The notes: generated by a model not told the origin, from the letters alone. Positions 47,690 through 61,090 are shown, counted from the stretch's first letter. The stretch: DNA of 64,000 nt from Nitrosospira briensis (GCF_900115125.1 NZ_FOVJ01000007.1:90349-154348); one strand, 5' to 3'. Numbers and translations: made by a program.

Positions 47690-48940
47690 TCAATGCTGAT
47701 AAACAGGGAATTTTGCGCATAGCGATTTGGCCTGGTGCGCCACTCGCGAAATTACAGCAGAGTCGGCCGGTGCTTCGAGCACATCCGCAATCAGGTTCGC
47801 CAGTTGTTCTGCTTCAATTTCCTTGAAACCACGGGTGGTCATGGCCGGCGTGCCGAGACGGATACCGCTGGTGACGAACGGCTTCTGCGGGTCATTGGGT
47901 ATGGCATTCTTGTTGACGGTGATATGCGCCAGCTCCAGCGACTCGGCCGCCTGCTTGCCGGTAATATGCTTGGGACGAAGGTCCACCAGAAACATATGGC
48001 AATCGGTGCGCCCGGAAACGATGCGCAGACCGCGTTCTTGCAATACCTTTGCCATCACCCGGGCATTCTCGATCACCTGCTCCTGGTAATTCTTGAACTC
48101 CTGGGTAGCAGCCTCTTTGAACGCGACCGCCTTCGCAGCGATCACATGCATCAAGGGCCCCCCCTGGGTTTGCGGGAAAATCGCGGAATTAAGCGCTTTC
48201 TCGTGCTCCGGTTTGGCCATGATGATGCCGCCTCTCGGTCCACGCAAGGTCTTGTGGGTGGTACTGGTAACAAAATCGGCGATGCCGACAGGATTGGGGT
48301 AAAAACCTGCTGCCACCAACCCCGCGTAATGCGCCATGTCGACAAACAAGTAAGCGCCTATCTCATCGGCAATCTTGCGGAAACGTTTCCAGTCTATCAC
48401 CAAGGCATAAGCGGACGCCCCGGCAACGATCATTTTGGGCTTGTGCTCGCGCGCCAGCCGCGCTACCTCGTTGTAATCAAGCTCCTCTGTTTCAGGATTG
48501 AGCCCGTAGGAAATCGCGTTGAAAATCTTGCCGCTGAGGTTGACCGACGCGCCGTGCGTCAAATGTCCACCATGGGCAAGCGACATGCCGAGGAGCGTAT
48601 CGCCGGGCTTCAGGGCGGTTAAATAGACCGCGGCATTTGCCTGGGACCCGGAGTGGGGTTGTACGTTGACGTACTCCGCATCAAACAGCGCCTTCACCCG
48701 GTCGATTGCCAGCTGCTCCACTACATCCATATATTCACAACCGCCGTAATAACGCTTGCCGGGATAGCCCTCCGCGTATTTGTTGGTCAGCACCGATCCC
48801 TGCGCTTGCATCACGGCCGGGCTGGCATAGTTCTCCGAGGCAATCAACTCGATATATTCTTCCTGGCGCTGTATTTCACCTTTGATTGCTCGCCAGACAT
48901 CGGGGTCGACATTTTCCAGGGTTAATTTCGGGGACAACAT
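47690..48940 (-). CDS. glyA: Serine hydroxymethyltransferase
   Basis: Start at ATG 48940 ([16 protein letters not shown]), with AAGGA nine bases upstream; TTG 48949 is less likely. The 416-residue PLP enzyme carries [17 protein letters not shown] (Schiff-base lysine), [11 protein letters not shown] and the family N-terminus [17 protein letters not shown]. It interconverts serine and glycine with tetrahydrofolate and feeds one-carbon metabolism. Confidence 0.97.
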   Translation of the reverse strand: MLSPKLTLENVDPDVWRAIKGEIQRQEEYIELIASENYASPAVMQAQGSVLTNKYAEGYPGKRYYGGCEYMDVVEQLAIDRVKALFDAEYVNVQPHSGSQANAAVYLTALKPGDTLLGMSLAHGGHLTHGASVNLSGKIFNAISYGLNPETEELDYNEVARLAREHKPKMIVAGASAYALVIDWKRFRKIADEIGAYLFVDMAHYAGLVAAGFYPNPVGIADFVTSTTHKTLRGPRGGIIMAKPEHEKALNSAIFPQTQGGPLMHVIAAKAVAFKEAATQEFKNYQEQVIENARVMAKVLQERGLRIVSGRTDCHMFLVDLRPKHITGKQAAESLELAHITVNKNAIPNDPQKPFVTSGIRLGTPAMTTRGFKEIEAEQLANLIADVLEAPADSAVISRVAHQAKSLCAKFPVYQH

Positions 48941-49093
48941 GACATTCAATCCTTTGATGTTGATATTTATAAATTGATCTTACCGTCTTCAATCCTTCTG
49001 ATAAACCCCCCACGTTTCGTGACTGCGGGCACCTTTTGCAGTCATGAAGCTCGAGAAGCTTGGGAAAAACGGAGGTGCAGCTATAACTTGTGA

Positions 49094-51529
<2,436 letters not shown>

Positions 51530-51549
51530 TTATACCTTCTGTTGTTCTC

Positions 51550-51565
51550 GGTTTCACGTGAAACG
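51550..51565. promoter_or_regulatory. parS site 1
   Basis: GTTTCACGTGAAAC (51551-51564), the invariant 14-bp core of bacterial chromosomal parS. The flanking bases are G and G rather than T and A. It sits between gyrB and dnaN and should bind ParB, encoded at 62634. Confidence 0.9.
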
Positions 51566-51634
51566 AAACCGGGTGCTTCAAATGATAGGGCGGCTTGCTC
51601 AGCCGGACCAGTAGTGGACCTCGCCAGGTCCGGC

Positions 51635-52744
51635 CTATATCCTCATCGGCATTACCACATACTTGAAATCGTCGTTGCCCGGGATGGAAATCAGGGCACT
51701 GCTGTTTGCATCACCAAATGAACACTGGACTGTCTCGTTGTTCAGATTGTTCAGCACATCCAGCAGATAAGTGATGTTGAAACCGATATCGAGTGCTTCG
51801 CCATCATACTGAAGTTCCAGCTCTTCCTGTGCTTCTTCCTGCTCGCTGTTGTTGCAGACAATGCGAAGATTGCCGGTCGTCAGTATCAGCCGGACGCCCC
51901 GGAACTTCTCATTCGAAAGGATTGCAGCACGTTGCAGGGTCTGTAAAAGCAGTACCCGGTTTATGACGAACTGTTTTTCGTACCCTGTCGGGATAACCCG
52001 GTTGTAGTCGGGAAATTTTCCGTCCACAACCTTGGATACCAATATCACATCGGAAAAGCTGAAACGCACCTGATTTTGCAGAATCTCCACCGTTACCGGT
52101 TCATCACTGTCATTCAATAGCCTGGCCAGTTCCAGTACTACCTTGCGGGGCAGAATGACTTCTGTTTTCGTCTGCGGCGCTTGAAGCTTCATCAAGGCAA
52201 ACGCGAGGCGATGACCGTCGGTAGCCACTACTCTCAGGTAATCTTCCTCCACCAGCAACAGCAAGCCGTTCAAATAGTAGCGAATGTCTTGTTGGGCCAT
52301 CGCGTATTGCACCATGGACAGGATATGTTTCAGTTCCTTCTGTTGCACCGTTATTTTTCCTTGCGATTCGGTGCTTTCCGGAAACTTCGGGAAGTCCTCG
52401 ACGGGAAGCGTTTGCAAATTGAACCGACTTTTTCCCGCTTTGGCATGAAGCCGGTTTTCGCCCATCTCGAGTACTACCCTGGCCTTATCAGGAAGTGCGC
52501 GCAGTATGTCCTGGAGTTTTTTTGCCGCTACCGTAACCGCGTATTCTTCACCGCCAGCATGATTGTCTTCAGCGGAAGTAGTGATCTGTATTTCCAGGTC
52601 AGTTGCAATGAACGAAATTTTTTCTTGTTTCCGTTCAATTAGCACATTCGACAGTATAGGTAAGGTATGGCGGCGCTCGACAATGCCGGTTACCGTCTGT
52701 AGCGGTTTTAGCAAAGTATCCTTATCGGTTTCTATTAGTTTCAT
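51635..52744 (-). CDS. dnaN: DNA polymerase III beta clamp
   Basis: The 369-residue sliding-clamp protein has the three-domain clamp organisation: METDKDTLLKPLQ-like N-terminus, SEFKVVDGKFPDYNRVIP-type segment (VSKVVDGKFPDYNRVIP) and the C-terminal DDFKYVVMPMRI. It gives processivity to the replicase. It lies 199 bases downstream of dnaA, with a possible origin in the gap. Confidence 0.97.
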   Translation of the reverse strand: MKLIETDKDTLLKPLQTVTGIVERRHTLPILSNVLIERKQEKISFIATDLEIQITTSAEDNHAGGEEYAVTVAAKKLQDILRALPDKARVVLEMGENRLHAKAGKSRFNLQTLPVEDFPKFPESTESQGKITVQQKELKHILSMVQYAMAQQDIRYYLNGLLLLVEEDYLRVVATDGHRLAFALMKLQAPQTKTEVILPRKVVLELARLLNDSDEPVTVEILQNQVRFSFSDVILVSKVVDGKFPDYNRVIPTGYEKQFVINRVLLLQTLQRAAILSNEKFRGVRLILTTGNLRIVCNNSEQEEAQEELELQYDGEALDIGFNITYLLDVLNNLNNETVQCSFGDANSSALISIPGNDDFKYVVMPMRI

Positions 52745-52943
52745 TGTATTTAAAATCCAATAATCGTTAATAAAGGGGGGCCAAGGCCGGTATATTTATA
52801 GAAACTGTTATAACATCATAGCCTTGAGCCAAATTTCGGTACGGTATTGATCCGGTATGGCCTGTGGATGGTTTGTGGACAGAACTGGCGCGATGGTCAA
52901 ATAACGAGTTATCCCCAAATGATCCCGTTTTAGTCCCCGGTTA
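52745..52943. other. dnaA-dnaN intergenic region, possible oriC part
   Basis: The left half is AT-rich (TTAAAATCCAATAATCGTTAA and nearby). The right half has DnaA-box-like words: TGTGGATGG (52863-52871), TGTGGACAG (52874-52882) and TTATCCCCA (52909-52917), each off the TTATCCACA consensus by one or two bases. This fits an origin, but the box count is modest and the alternative region 54351-54534 has a perfect box. Confidence 0.5.
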
Positions 52944-54350
52944 TCACCCGCGCAAAATGTGCAGCAAGGCGTTGAAATCTCTGTTGATCGTGGGGTCGGA
53001 TGCTCGTAGCTCGGCGATTTTCCGATAGCCATGCAGTACCGTTGTATGATCTCTGCCACCGAACGCTTCACCGATATCGGGCAGGCTCAATGGCGTGAGT
53101 TCCTTGGATATGGCCATTGCCATCTGCCGAGGTCTTGCAACGATGCGCGAACGCTTTTTGGAGTACATTTCGGCGACCTTGATCTTATAGTAATCTGCCA
53201 CCGTTTTCTGTATGTTTTCTATGGAAATCTGGCGGTTCTGCACCGCCAGCAGGTCTTTCAAGGCTTCCCGTGCCAAATCCAGCGATAACGAATGCCCGGT
53301 AAAACGGGAGTAGGCAAGTACCCGTTTCAGGGCGCCTTCCAGTTCACGAACATTGGAACGGATATGCTTTGCTATAAAAAAGGCGACGTTTTCGTCCAGA
53401 ACAATGTTCTCCATCAGCGCTTTTTTCAGCAGGATTGCTACTCGCATTTCCAGTTCCGGAGGTTCAACCGCCACCGTCAGGCCCCAGCCAAAACGCGAAA
53501 TCAGACGTTCTTCCATGCCGGAGATTTCTTTCGGGTAAGAGTCGCATGTAATAATCACCTGTTTATGTGCTTCGATGAGCGCATTGAAGGCGTAAAAAAA
53601 TTCTTCCTGCGTTCGATTTTTGCCGCCAAAGAACTGGATATCATCTATCAGCAAAAGGTCGAGAGAATGATAATATCGTTTGAAATCATCAAAGGCCTTG
53701 TGTTGGTAAGCCCTCACTACGTCGGACACATACTGCTCTGAATGAATATATCTGACCTTTGCCGAACTGTTGTGTTCCAGCACGAAGTTACCGATAGCCT
53801 GAATCAGATGGGTCTTGCCCAGTCCGACGCCACCATATATGAAGAAAGGGTTGTAGGCGACACCAGGACGCTCGGCCACCTGGATAGCCCCGGCGCGCGC
53901 CAGTTGATTAGCCTTCCCCGTGACGAAAGTGTTGAAGGTAAACGAGGGATTGAGCCGACTGGGATTTTTTTCGCGCTTTTCCCTGTGATCTCTGCCGGCA
54001 CTTCTTGACGCGGGAACTGCAGGGGCATCAAATGCAGCTGGAAGCGGAGGTGAAGTTACCACAGCCTGTTCAGCGGTCTGGGGCGTTGTTTTCAGGAGAA
54101 CCTGATCAGCAAGCGTTAATTGAAAGCAGACGGTTCCTGAAAAATGGTTTTCAGCCATCTGTTCAATATGGGACAGGAAATTTTCTTTTACCCATTGCAT
54201 GACAAAGCGGTTGGGCGCGACCAGCGTGAGGGTGGGCTCGTGGTCTTTAGGGGACAGCTCGAGGTGCAGCGGTTTAATCCAGGTATTGAATTGCTGGGCG
54301 CTAAGCTCTTTTTCAAAACGTTCAAGACAGGAAAGCCAAAAGGTATCCAT
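52944..54350 (-). CDS. dnaA: Replication initiator DnaA
   Basis: The 468-residue protein has the DnaB-interacting N-terminal domain ([20 protein letters not shown]), a linker, Walker [14 protein letters not shown], Walker [14 protein letters not shown], and the C-terminal DnaA-box-binding signature [21 protein letters not shown]. It melts oriC and loads the helicase. It is divergent from rpmH. Confidence 0.98.
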   Translation of the reverse strand: MDTFWLSCLERFEKELSAQQFNTWIKPLHLELSPKDHEPTLTLVAPNRFVMQWVKENFLSHIEQMAENHFSGTVCFQLTLADQVLLKTTPQTAEQAVVTSPPLPAAFDAPAVPASRSAGRDHREKREKNPSRLNPSFTFNTFVTGKANQLARAGAIQVAERPGVAYNPFFIYGGVGLGKTHLIQAIGNFVLEHNSSAKVRYIHSEQYVSDVVRAYQHKAFDDFKRYYHSLDLLLIDDIQFFGGKNRTQEEFFYAFNALIEAHKQVIITCDSYPKEISGMEERLISRFGWGLTVAVEPPELEMRVAILLKKALMENIVLDENVAFFIAKHIRSNVRELEGALKRVLAYSRFTGHSLSLDLAREALKDLLAVQNRQISIENIQKTVADYYKIKVAEMYSKKRSRIVARPRQMAMAISKELTPLSLPDIGEAFGGRDHTTVLHGYRKIAELRASDPTINRDFNALLHILRG

Positions 54351-54438
54351 TGCAGGTATTGGTCGTGATTCTGATCGGGGAAAAAGAGGAAATTCTAAAG
54401 CGGGGGTGAGTAGTGTATTTTAGACCCTTCCCTTCTAC

Positions 54439-54447
54439 TTATCCACA
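54439..54447 (+). promoter_or_regulatory. Perfect DnaA box
   Basis: TTATCCACA in the dnaA-rpmH gap. It lies 20 bases upstream of the predicted rpmH promoter, so it could serve the origin, dnaA autoregulation, or both. Confidence 0.75.
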
Positions 54448-54467
54448 GGGGAAGAAAAAAATATCGG

Positions 54468-54497
54468 TTGACATCAACCTTCGTAAAGAGTTGTAAT
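54468..54497 (+). promoter_or_regulatory. Sigma70-like promoter for rpmH operon
   Basis: TTGACA (54468-54473), an 18-base spacer and TGTAAT (54492-54497). It would start transcription about 35 bases before rpmH and could drive rpmH, rnpA, yidD and yidC. Confidence 0.6.
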
Positions 54498-54534
54498 GTC
54501 GAGTTTTATTTATCAGGCTTAGGGGAAGGGAACG

Positions 54535-54669
54535 ATGAAACGCACTTATCAACCATCCGTCACGCGAAGAAAGCGAACTCATGGTTTTCGGGTTCGAATG
54601 AAAACCGTGGGGGGCGCGGCTGTGATCCGGGCTCGCCGAGCCAAGGGACGAGTTCGTCTGGGGGTCTGA
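54535..54669 (+). CDS. rpmH: Ribosomal protein L34
   Basis: A 44-codon gene, translated by eye: it begins [18 protein letters not shown] and ends [11 protein letters not shown], the standard L34 sequence. GGGAAGGGAA lies upstream of the ATG. It is the first gene of the rpmH-rnpA-yidD-yidC run and is a component of the large ribosomal subunit. Confidence 0.97.
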   Translation: MKRTYQPSVTRRKRTHGFRVRMKTVGGAAVIRARRAKGRVRLGV

Positions 54670-54699
54670 CCGAAGCGTCAAGTTAGCTAGAGGAACAGT

Positions 54700-55047
54700 A
54701 TTATTCGTTTTCCGAAAAGTCACCGGTTGCATAAAGCAGAAGAATTTTCCTCTGTTATTCGCTTCGGATGTTCTGCACGTAGCGAATTTCTTCAGATCTT
54801 CGCAAAGCCCAACGATCTGCTGCATTCCAGATTGGGGTTGATTGTCGCTGGTAAAATCGAGCGGCTTGCGGTGAGCCGCAACCGGGCGAAGCGCCTGTTG
54901 CGGGAAGTATTTCGTGCGCGTCAACGCGATTTGGCTGGACTTGATCTGGTGGTGCGATTGCGTTGCCGCGTTAATCACAGCGATTCGTCCCGGATGACGG
55001 AAGAAGCCGAGAGACTCATGATTCAATTGCAGCGATGTCGCGGATAA
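54700..55047 (+). CDS. rnpA: Ribonuclease P protein component, non-canonical start
   Basis: The conserved RnpA N-terminus FPKSHRLHKAEEF is encoded in a frame that has no ATG or GTG: the in-frame stop TAG (54688-54690) is followed by AGG AAC AGT ATT ATT CGT TTT CCG AAA. TTG 54727 would delete FPKSHR, which binds the substrate. I therefore place the start at ATT 54700 (or 54703), five or eight bases after AGAGGA (54689-54694). The rest, including VSRNRAKRLLREVFR, is standard. The protein assists RNase P RNA in tRNA 5' processing. It overlaps yidD by 13 bases. Confidence 0.85.
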   Translation: MIRFPKSHRLHKAEEFSSVIRFGCSARSEFLQIFAKPNDLLHSRLGLIVAGKIERLAVSRNRAKRLLREVFRARQRDLAGLDLVVRLRCRVNHSDSSRMTEEAERLMIQLQRCRG

Positions 55048-55244
55048 TCATCGGTTTCATCAAGCTCTACCAGTATTGCCTGAGTCCTTTTTTTGGACCC
55101 TCGTGTCGGTTCAGCCCATCCTGTTCAAACTACGCCTGTGAGGCGCTAACCCGGCACGGTGCACTGCGCGGAACATTCCTTAGCGTCCTGCGGATATTGC
55201 GTTGCAATCCCTGGAGCCGCGGCGGATATGATCCTGTTCCCTAG
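55035..55244 (+). CDS. yidD: Membrane protein insertion efficiency factor YidD
   Basis: This 69-residue protein has the YidD signature: YQYCLSPFFGPSCRFSPSCSNYA with its cysteines, and RILRCNPWSRGGYDPVP. It helps membrane protein insertion alongside YidC. It lies between rnpA and yidC in conserved order. Confidence 0.95.
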   Translation: MSRIIIGFIKLYQYCLSPFFGPSCRFSPSCSNYACEALTRHGALRGTFLSVLRILRCNPWSRGGYDPVP

Positions 55245-55310
55245 AACGCTTAAATCCGATTATCCCGGTACGGATTATGCGTATCGTAAAACATAAAATT
55301 GCAAAGCAAG

Positions 55311-57014
55311 ATGGATACACAAAAATTCGTACTCTTCCTGATTTTTTCCACCTCCATGTTATTTCTATGGGATGCGTGGCAGAAAGAACAGCTTCCCCCC
55401 GCTCCAGCAGCGACAAGCGCGCCAGCGCCCCAGGGGGGACGCAATTCCGCTAGCACACAGGGAGAGGCTCCGATACCCGGTAATGAACTGGCTTCGACAC
55501 AGCAGGGCAAGAGCGGGGTCGCCCCAGGGGTCACTCCAGAAAAGGCAGCGAGCAAGCTTGAGTCAGCGGAAAAGATTGCCGTTAAAACCGACATGGTGGT
55601 CGCGGAAATCGATACCGTGGGGGGCGATCTACGCCGCCTCGAGCTACTGCATCACCCTGACAAGGAAGACAAAAGCAAGCCTTTCGCGTTATTGCAAAAT
55701 GAGCCCGAGCATATCTACGTAGCGCAGTCGGGGCTGATCGGGGAGGATTTACCCACTCACAAGACGCGCTATACGGCGGAGCCAGGCACCTATGAGCTGG
55801 TGGCAGGCCAGGATAAAATCGAGGTGCGGCTCGTCGCACCCCCGGCCGAGGGTGTAAGCGTAACAAAGGTGTATACCTTTCATCGCGGAAGTTATCTCAT
55901 TGACGTGAGTTTCGAGGTCACCAATGAAAGAACTGACGCGATCCAGCCATTTTCCTATTTCCAGATGTTGCGCGACAGCCAGCCGCCCGTAGGCTCGTTC
56001 TTCATGATACCCACCTACATGGGCGCTGCGCTTTACACCGAGGAAGACAAGTTCAAGAAGATTGAATTCTCGGCGCTGGACAAGGGTAGCGCAAGCTACC
56101 CGAAAAATGCGGACAATGGCTGGATTGCCATGCTTCAGCAATATTTTCTCTCTGCCTGGCTGCCCAAAGACAAATTGCCGCGGGAGTATTACGCGAAGCG
56201 CTTGGGCGAAAACGAGTATTCGGCAGGAGTAATTGTACCTGTCGGCGTGGTAGAACCGGGACAAACCTCCACTGTTACCGTACCCCTCTACTCCGGCCCC
56301 GAGGAACAGAGCAAACTTTCATCGATTGCGCCCGGGCTGGATCTGACAGTCGATTATGGCTGGTTAACCGTGATCGGGGCGCCACTGTTCTGGCTACTGT
56401 CTTTTTTTCATTCGTGGACCGGAAACTGGGGAGTGGCCATTATTCTTCTGACCATGTCGGTCAAGCTCGCTTTTTTTCCGTTATCCGCGGCTGGTTATCG
56501 TTCGATGGCGAAGTTGCGGCTGGTTACGCCCAAGCTGCAGCGTTTGCGCGAGCAGCACGGGGCCGACCGGCAGCGCATGAACCAGGCAATGATGGAATTT
56601 TACAAAACCGAAAAAATCAATCCCATGGGCGGCTGCCTGCCCATTCTGGTCCAGATTCCGGTGTTTATCTCGTTATATTGGGTTTTGCTCGCCAGCGTGG
56701 AATTACGTTACGCGCCCTTTGCCTTATGGATAGAGGATCTTTCCTCCCCCGACCCGTATTACGTACTTCCGGTAATAATGGGCATTTCCATGTTCATACA
56801 AACCCGGCTTAATCCTCCGGCTACGGACCCCATCCAGGCGAAGGTGATGCAGATCATGCCCTTTGCTTTCAGTATTTTCTTTTTCTTCTTTCCGGCTGGA
56901 TTAGTGCTGTATTCACTGGTAAACAACGTACTTTCCATTCTCCAGCAATGGCAGATTACACGCATGATCGAGGGTTCCGCCCTTGCCGCCGGCAAACAGA
57001 AAAAAGCGAACTAA
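55311..57014 (+). CDS. yidC: Membrane protein insertase YidC
   Basis: Start at ATG 55311 (MDTQKFVLFLIFSTSMLFLW); the frame extends to TTG 55299. The 567-residue protein has an N-terminal membrane anchor, a large periplasmic domain (about 60-345), and the Oxa1-type core with GNWGVAIILLTMSVKLAFFPLS, PMGGCLPILVQIPVFISLYW and FFFFPAGLVLYSLVNNVLSILQQW. It inserts and folds inner-membrane proteins alone or with SecYEG. Confidence 0.97.
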   Translation: MDTQKFVLFLIFSTSMLFLWDAWQKEQLPPAPAATSAPAPQGGRNSASTQGEAPIPGNELASTQQGKSGVAPGVTPEKAASKLESAEKIAVKTDMVVAEIDTVGGDLRRLELLHHPDKEDKSKPFALLQNEPEHIYVAQSGLIGEDLPTHKTRYTAEPGTYELVAGQDKIEVRLVAPPAEGVSVTKVYTFHRGSYLIDVSFEVTNERTDAIQPFSYFQMLRDSQPPVGSFFMIPTYMGAALYTEEDKFKKIEFSALDKGSASYPKNADNGWIAMLQQYFLSAWLPKDKLPREYYAKRLGENEYSAGVIVPVGVVEPGQTSTVTVPLYSGPEEQSKLSSIAPGLDLTVDYGWLTVIGAPLFWLLSFFHSWTGNWGVAIILLTMSVKLAFFPLSAAGYRSMAKLRLVTPKLQRLREQHGADRQRMNQAMMEFYKTEKINPMGGCLPILVQIPVFISLYWVLLASVELRYAPFALWIEDLSSPDPYYVLPVIMGISMFIQTRLNPPATDPIQAKVMQIMPFAFSIFFFFFPAGLVLYSLVNNVLSILQQWQITRMIEGSALAAGKQKKAN

Positions 57015-57085
57015 TCAGAGCATCTGTGACTTGAGACCGTCACCGTCCATCTCCTATTGATTGAGCCTATCGGCCAATTCTCCAA

Positions 57086-58444
57086 ATGGGAAATTCTGAC
57101 ACGATTGCCGCCATTGCGACCCCGCCGGGGCGAGGCGGCATCGGTGTGGTGCGTATTTCGGGCAGAGGTTTGAAATCACTGGCGGAGAAAATCATCGGTT
57201 ACATTCCCCAGGCGCGCCATGCCCGTCTGAGCAAGTTTCTCGGGGAAGATGGGTTGGTGATCGATGAAGGTATCGTTCTTTTTTTTCCTGCTCCACATTC
57301 CTATACGGGCGAGGACATTCTGGAACTGCAAGGCCATGGAGGCCCGGCGGTGATGAATCTATTGTTGGCCAGTTGTCTTTCCGCCGGCGCCAGGCTGGCC
57401 CAACCGGGCGAATTTACCCTGCGCGCCTTTCTTAACAACAAGCTGGATCTTGCTCAGGCTGAAAGCGTGGCGGATATAATAGACGCCAGCACGGGGGAAG
57501 CGGCGCGGTGCGCTGTACGTTCTCTTCAGGGGGAATTTTCCAGCGTGATACACAGTCTGGTGCAAGCACTTACTGACCTCCGCTTGCTGATCGAGGCTTC
57601 TCTAGATTTTCCGGAGGAGGAGGAGGTAGACCTTCCGCACCAGGCAGAGGTTGGGGATAAGCTGGGAAGATTGCAAGCGCAGCTTCAGCAGGTCTTCGCA
57701 TCAGCGAGGCAAGGCAACCTGCTGCGGGAGGGCGTGTGGGTCGTTCTGGTTGGGCAGCCCAACGTAGGAAAGTCGAGCCTCTTGAATAAGCTGGCTGGGG
57801 AAGAGGCGGCCATTGTTACGGAAGTGCCCGGCACTACGCGCGATACTATCCGTCAGCTCATTGAGCTTGAGGGCGTTCCCATCCACCTGGTGGATACAGC
57901 CGGGCTAAGGGAAACCAACGACATCGTCGAGAAAATGGGAATCGCGCGAACTCGCTCTGTCATCGAAAAGGCTGATCTGGTGCTTTTGCTCATGGACAGC
58001 CGGCAAGGCATAACACCCGATGACGAAGCAATTCTTGCCAGTCTTCCCGCACCGCTGCCGGTCCTTCACGTTTACAACAAGATAGATTTATTGCGTGGGC
58101 CCGAGTCCGCTAAAAGCCGAAAAAGCTTCGCTGAAGTATACCTTTCTGCTAAAACAGGCGAAGGGATCGAAACCCTTCGCGAAAAATTGTTGGAAATGGC
58201 AGGGTGGCGGCCACAGTCAATGGGTGAAGGCGTATTCATGGCGCGTCAACGGCACCTTCACGCTTTGTTTACAGCCCGTGAGCATCTGGAGAGCGCCGCA
58301 GCCCTGCTAGGGAATGGGAAAGAATCCGATCTCCTGGCAGAGGAGTTGCGCCTCGCGCAAAAGGAGTTGTCCTCAATTACCGGCGAATTTACGGCGGATG
58401 ACTTGCTCGGAGAAATATTTTCTCGCTTCTGCATAGGCAAATAG
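57086..58444 (+). CDS. mnmE: tRNA modification GTPase MnmE
   Basis: The 452-residue protein has the N-terminal folate-binding domain ([22 protein letters not shown]), the G domain ([32 protein letters not shown] and NKID), and the C-terminal CIGK motif needed for activity. It works with MnmG (59180) to modify wobble uridine to a carboxymethylaminomethyl form. Confidence 0.97.
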   Translation: MGNSDTIAAIATPPGRGGIGVVRISGRGLKSLAEKIIGYIPQARHARLSKFLGEDGLVIDEGIVLFFPAPHSYTGEDILELQGHGGPAVMNLLLASCLSAGARLAQPGEFTLRAFLNNKLDLAQAESVADIIDASTGEAARCAVRSLQGEFSSVIHSLVQALTDLRLLIEASLDFPEEEEVDLPHQAEVGDKLGRLQAQLQQVFASARQGNLLREGVWVVLVGQPNVGKSSLLNKLAGEEAAIVTEVPGTTRDTIRQLIELEGVPIHLVDTAGLRETNDIVEKMGIARTRSVIEKADLVLLLMDSRQGITPDDEAILASLPAPLPVLHVYNKIDLLRGPESAKSRKSFAEVYLSAKTGEGIETLREKLLEMAGWRPQSMGEGVFMARQRHLHALFTAREHLESAAALLGNGKESDLLAEELRLAQKELSSITGEFTADDLLGEIFSRFCIGK

Positions 58445-58489
58445 CGATACCGATCCCCCTCTTCATAAACAGCTGGAGGCGATGCTTCT

Positions 58490-58729
58490 TCACCCCGACC
58501 ACATATGGCGTGCCTCGGCGCGAAGTCCTTTTGCCCGGTTTGCAAGGTTCCGTGACTTTGCGTCAATGCGTTTTCCTGTCCTGACCGTCGCGCTGTACAT
58601 CTTGTCTCTGGCAAGTGCACGCCGGCGTCTTCCTTTGTCGGGATCCAGGAGGAACATCGCCAGAGCACCGAGCGCAACACCGCCCAGAATCCAGTTGATG
58701 CGAGACATATTCGCCGGGTCATGATTCAT
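58490..58729 (-). CDS. Small membrane-anchored basic protein
   Basis: A 79-residue protein with one hydrophobic helix (WILGGVALGALAMFLLDP) followed by a very basic stretch (DKGRRRRALARDK) and an amphipathic tail. This LLDPxxGRRRR pattern is common in short bacterial envelope proteins of unknown function. It lies on the minus strand between mnmE and mnmG, with a GGAG site upstream. A second Met (MSRINW) is a possible start. Confidence 0.65.
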   Translation of the reverse strand: MNHDPANMSRINWILGGVALGALAMFLLDPDKGRRRRALARDKMYSATVRTGKRIDAKSRNLANRAKGLRAEARHMWSG

Positions 58730-59179
58730 TCTTATCTCCTTATAATAAATAGGGCCAAGCCAGTATTGTTGTCGAGCGGTATGTGCTGGCTTCGTTTCAT
58801 CAAGAATTCGTGACGAGGACCCGCGATCACGAGGCGCCTCCCCAAAGGATTGACGCTGGTAAGCACCTGTTGGTATTTCATACTAGATTATATTTGCTAA
58901 AAGTACAGGCGAGAGGGCCGGATCGGGATCGCGACGGAAGCTGATGCCGGGATGAATACGGGCGGAAGGTTGGTGTCGAGTGGAGAAAGCGCGACGGTTC
59001 GGATAGGCACCCTGCTTTGCATGCGGAACCCTTTCCAGTTGCCTCAAGGGTGTTTCACGTGAAACATAAGGCCTTTGAAGGCTGGCCCGGGATGGGAAAC
59101 GGAGCATGGATTACGCTCCTCTCCATTTTCCCGTAGAATGCCCCTCTTCGCGCGACTACGGCAGGCGGCCGGACGAACT
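58730..59179. other. Spacer between the small membrane protein and mnmG
   Basis: Apart from the parS site at 59051-59066 I see no gene in this 450-base stretch. It presumably carries the mnmG promoter. Confidence 0.5.
59051..59066. promoter_or_regulatory. parS site 2, perfect consensus
   Basis: TGTTTCACGTGAAACA, the full 16-bp parS consensus, upstream of mnmG. With the site at 51550 it should nucleate ParB partition complexes around the origin. Confidence 0.95.
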
Positions 59180-61090
59180 ATGCTTTTTTCCGAAAATTTC
59201 GACGTAATCATAATCGGAGGCGGTCATGCCGGGACCGAGGCCGCGCTGGCAGCTGCACGCATGGGTCAAAAAACACTGCTGTTGACGCAAAATATCGAAA
59301 CGCTGGGGCAGATGTCATGTAACCCCTCGATCGGTGGCGTAGGCAAGGGGCACCTCGTGAAAGAGATTGATGCGCTGGGAGGCGTAATGGCCACCGCTGC
59401 AGACGAAGCCGGCATTCAATTTCGGATACTTAATTCCAGAAAGGGCCCCGCAGTGCGCGCGACTCGGGCTCAGGCCGACCGAATGCTCTACCGTCAGGCA
59501 ATTCGCCGGCGCCTCGAGAACCAGCCCAACTTATGGATATTCCAGCAAGCGGTGGATGATCTCATACTTTCCGGTGATCGGGTCACCGGGGTTGTCACTC
59601 AGTTGGGGATACGGTTTTCCGCTCCGGCGGTAGTGCTTACGGCAGGAACGTTCCTTGCCGGACTAGCGCATGTGGGTTCCACCAGTTTTCAGGCCGGACG
59701 CGCCGGCGATCCACCCTCTACCAGCCTTGCAGCCCGCTTGCGCGAGATGAAGCTGCCGGTCGGGCGGTTAAAAACGGGCACTCCTCCGCGCCTGGATGGT
59801 CGTAGCATTGATTACTCCGCGGTTACCGAGCAACCTGGCGATGATCCCGTCCCGGTCGTTTCCTTCCTCGGCAATGTTGCGCAACATCCAAGCCAATTAT
59901 CCTGCTGGATTACCCATACGAATTGCCTCACTCATGACATTATTCGCGGCGGACTCGACCGTTCCCCGCTTTTTACAGGAGTGATCGAGGGGGTCGGGCC
60001 ACGTTATTGCCCATCTATTGAGGATAAGGTAGTACGATTTTCCGCAAAAGAGTCACACCAGATTTTTCTTGAGCCAGAGGGATTGACCACCCATGAGGTA
60101 TACCCTAACGGAATATCAACCAGCCTGCCGTTCGACCTGCAGGTAAAGTTGGTACGTTCCATCAAGGGTCTCGAAAATGCCCATATTACCCGGCCCGGTT
60201 ATGCGATCGAATACGATTATTTTGATCCGCGCGCTCTTAAAAGCTCTTTGGAAACCAAGGCAATCAACGGCTTGTTCTTTGCCGGACAGATCAACGGTAC
60301 GACTGGTTATGAAGAGGCGGCGGCGCAGGGATTGCTTGCAGGTATCAACGCCGCGCTTAAAACACAGCAGCGGGAAGCGTGGTGTCCGGGACGAAATGAG
60401 GCCTATCTGGGTGTTCTGGTGGATGATCTCGTCACGCGAGGGGTTACCGAGCCCTACCGCATGTTCACCAGCCGCGCGGAATATCGCCTGCAGCTACGGG
60501 AAGACAATGCCGATTTGCGGCTTACGGAAACAGGACGCAGGATAGGCGTGGTGGATGATGTGCGTTGGGCGTCGTTTGCAGCCAAACGGGAGGCAATCGT
60601 TCGCGAACAGGCCAGGCTGAAAACTGTCTGGCTCAATCCGGGCGCAAGTCTGGATCCTTCCGCCAAGGCAGATGTGTCACGTGTGCTCGGTAAGGCTATC
60701 GAGCGCGAATACTCGTTATACGAGTTGTTGCGGCGCCCTGATGTGTCCTATGGCGCGCTGATGACCTTGCCGGGAGCGGGCGAAGCCGCCGTTGACCCGG
60801 CGGTGACTGAGCAGATCGAGATACAGGCCAAATATCACGGCTATATCGAACGACAGAAGGACGAAGTAGTGCGTAACGCGCACTACGAGAAAACCCGTTT
60901 ACCGCAGGACCTGGACTACACGACAGTCCGTGGCCTCTCCAACGAAGTACAGCAAAAATTGAATCAATTCAAACCTGAAACAGCGGGACAGGCAGCAAGG
61001 ATATCCGGGATTACCCCATCCGCAATTTCATTATTGCTGGTACACGTGAAGCGTGGTTTCTCCGGCCATAAAAAAACGAAGAGCGCATGA
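59180..61090 (+). CDS. mnmG: tRNA uridine 5-carboxymethylaminomethyl modification enzyme MnmG
   Basis: Start at ATG 59180 ([20 protein letters not shown]); the frame extends to 59075. The 636-residue FAD protein has the Rossmann motif [25 protein letters not shown]-type [19 protein letters not shown], and [13 protein letters not shown]. It partners MnmE. The stop overlaps the rsmG start (ATGA). Confidence 0.97.
   Translation: MLFSENFDVIIIGGGHAGTEAALAAARMGQKTLLLTQNIETLGQMSCNPSIGGVGKGHLVKEIDALGGVMATAADEAGIQFRILNSRKGPAVRATRAQADRMLYRQAIRRRLENQPNLWIFQQAVDDLILSGDRVTGVVTQLGIRFSAPAVVLTAGTFLAGLAHVGSTSFQAGRAGDPPSTSLAARLREMKLPVGRLKTGTPPRLDGRSIDYSAVTEQPGDDPVPVVSFLGNVAQHPSQLSCWITHTNCLTHDIIRGGLDRSPLFTGVIEGVGPRYCPSIEDKVVRFSAKESHQIFLEPEGLTTHEVYPNGISTSLPFDLQVKLVRSIKGLENAHITRPGYAIEYDYFDPRALKSSLETKAINGLFFAGQINGTTGYEEAAAQGLLAGINAALKTQQREAWCPGRNEAYLGVLVDDLVTRGVTEPYRMFTSRAEYRLQLREDNADLRLTETGRRIGVVDDVRWASFAAKREAIVREQARLKTVWLNPGASLDPSAKADVSRVLGKAIEREYSLYELLRRPDVSYGALMTLPGAGEAAVDPAVTEQIEIQAKYHGYIERQKDEVVRNAHYEKTRLPQDLDYTTVRGLSNEVQQKLNQFKPETAGQAARISGITPSAISLLLVHVKRGFSGHKKTKSA

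Noticed and set aside
49020..49044. 7-bp hairpin between gyrB and glyA as a terminator
   Set aside because: The loop is 11 bases and no T-run follows on either strand, so a terminator is not supported.
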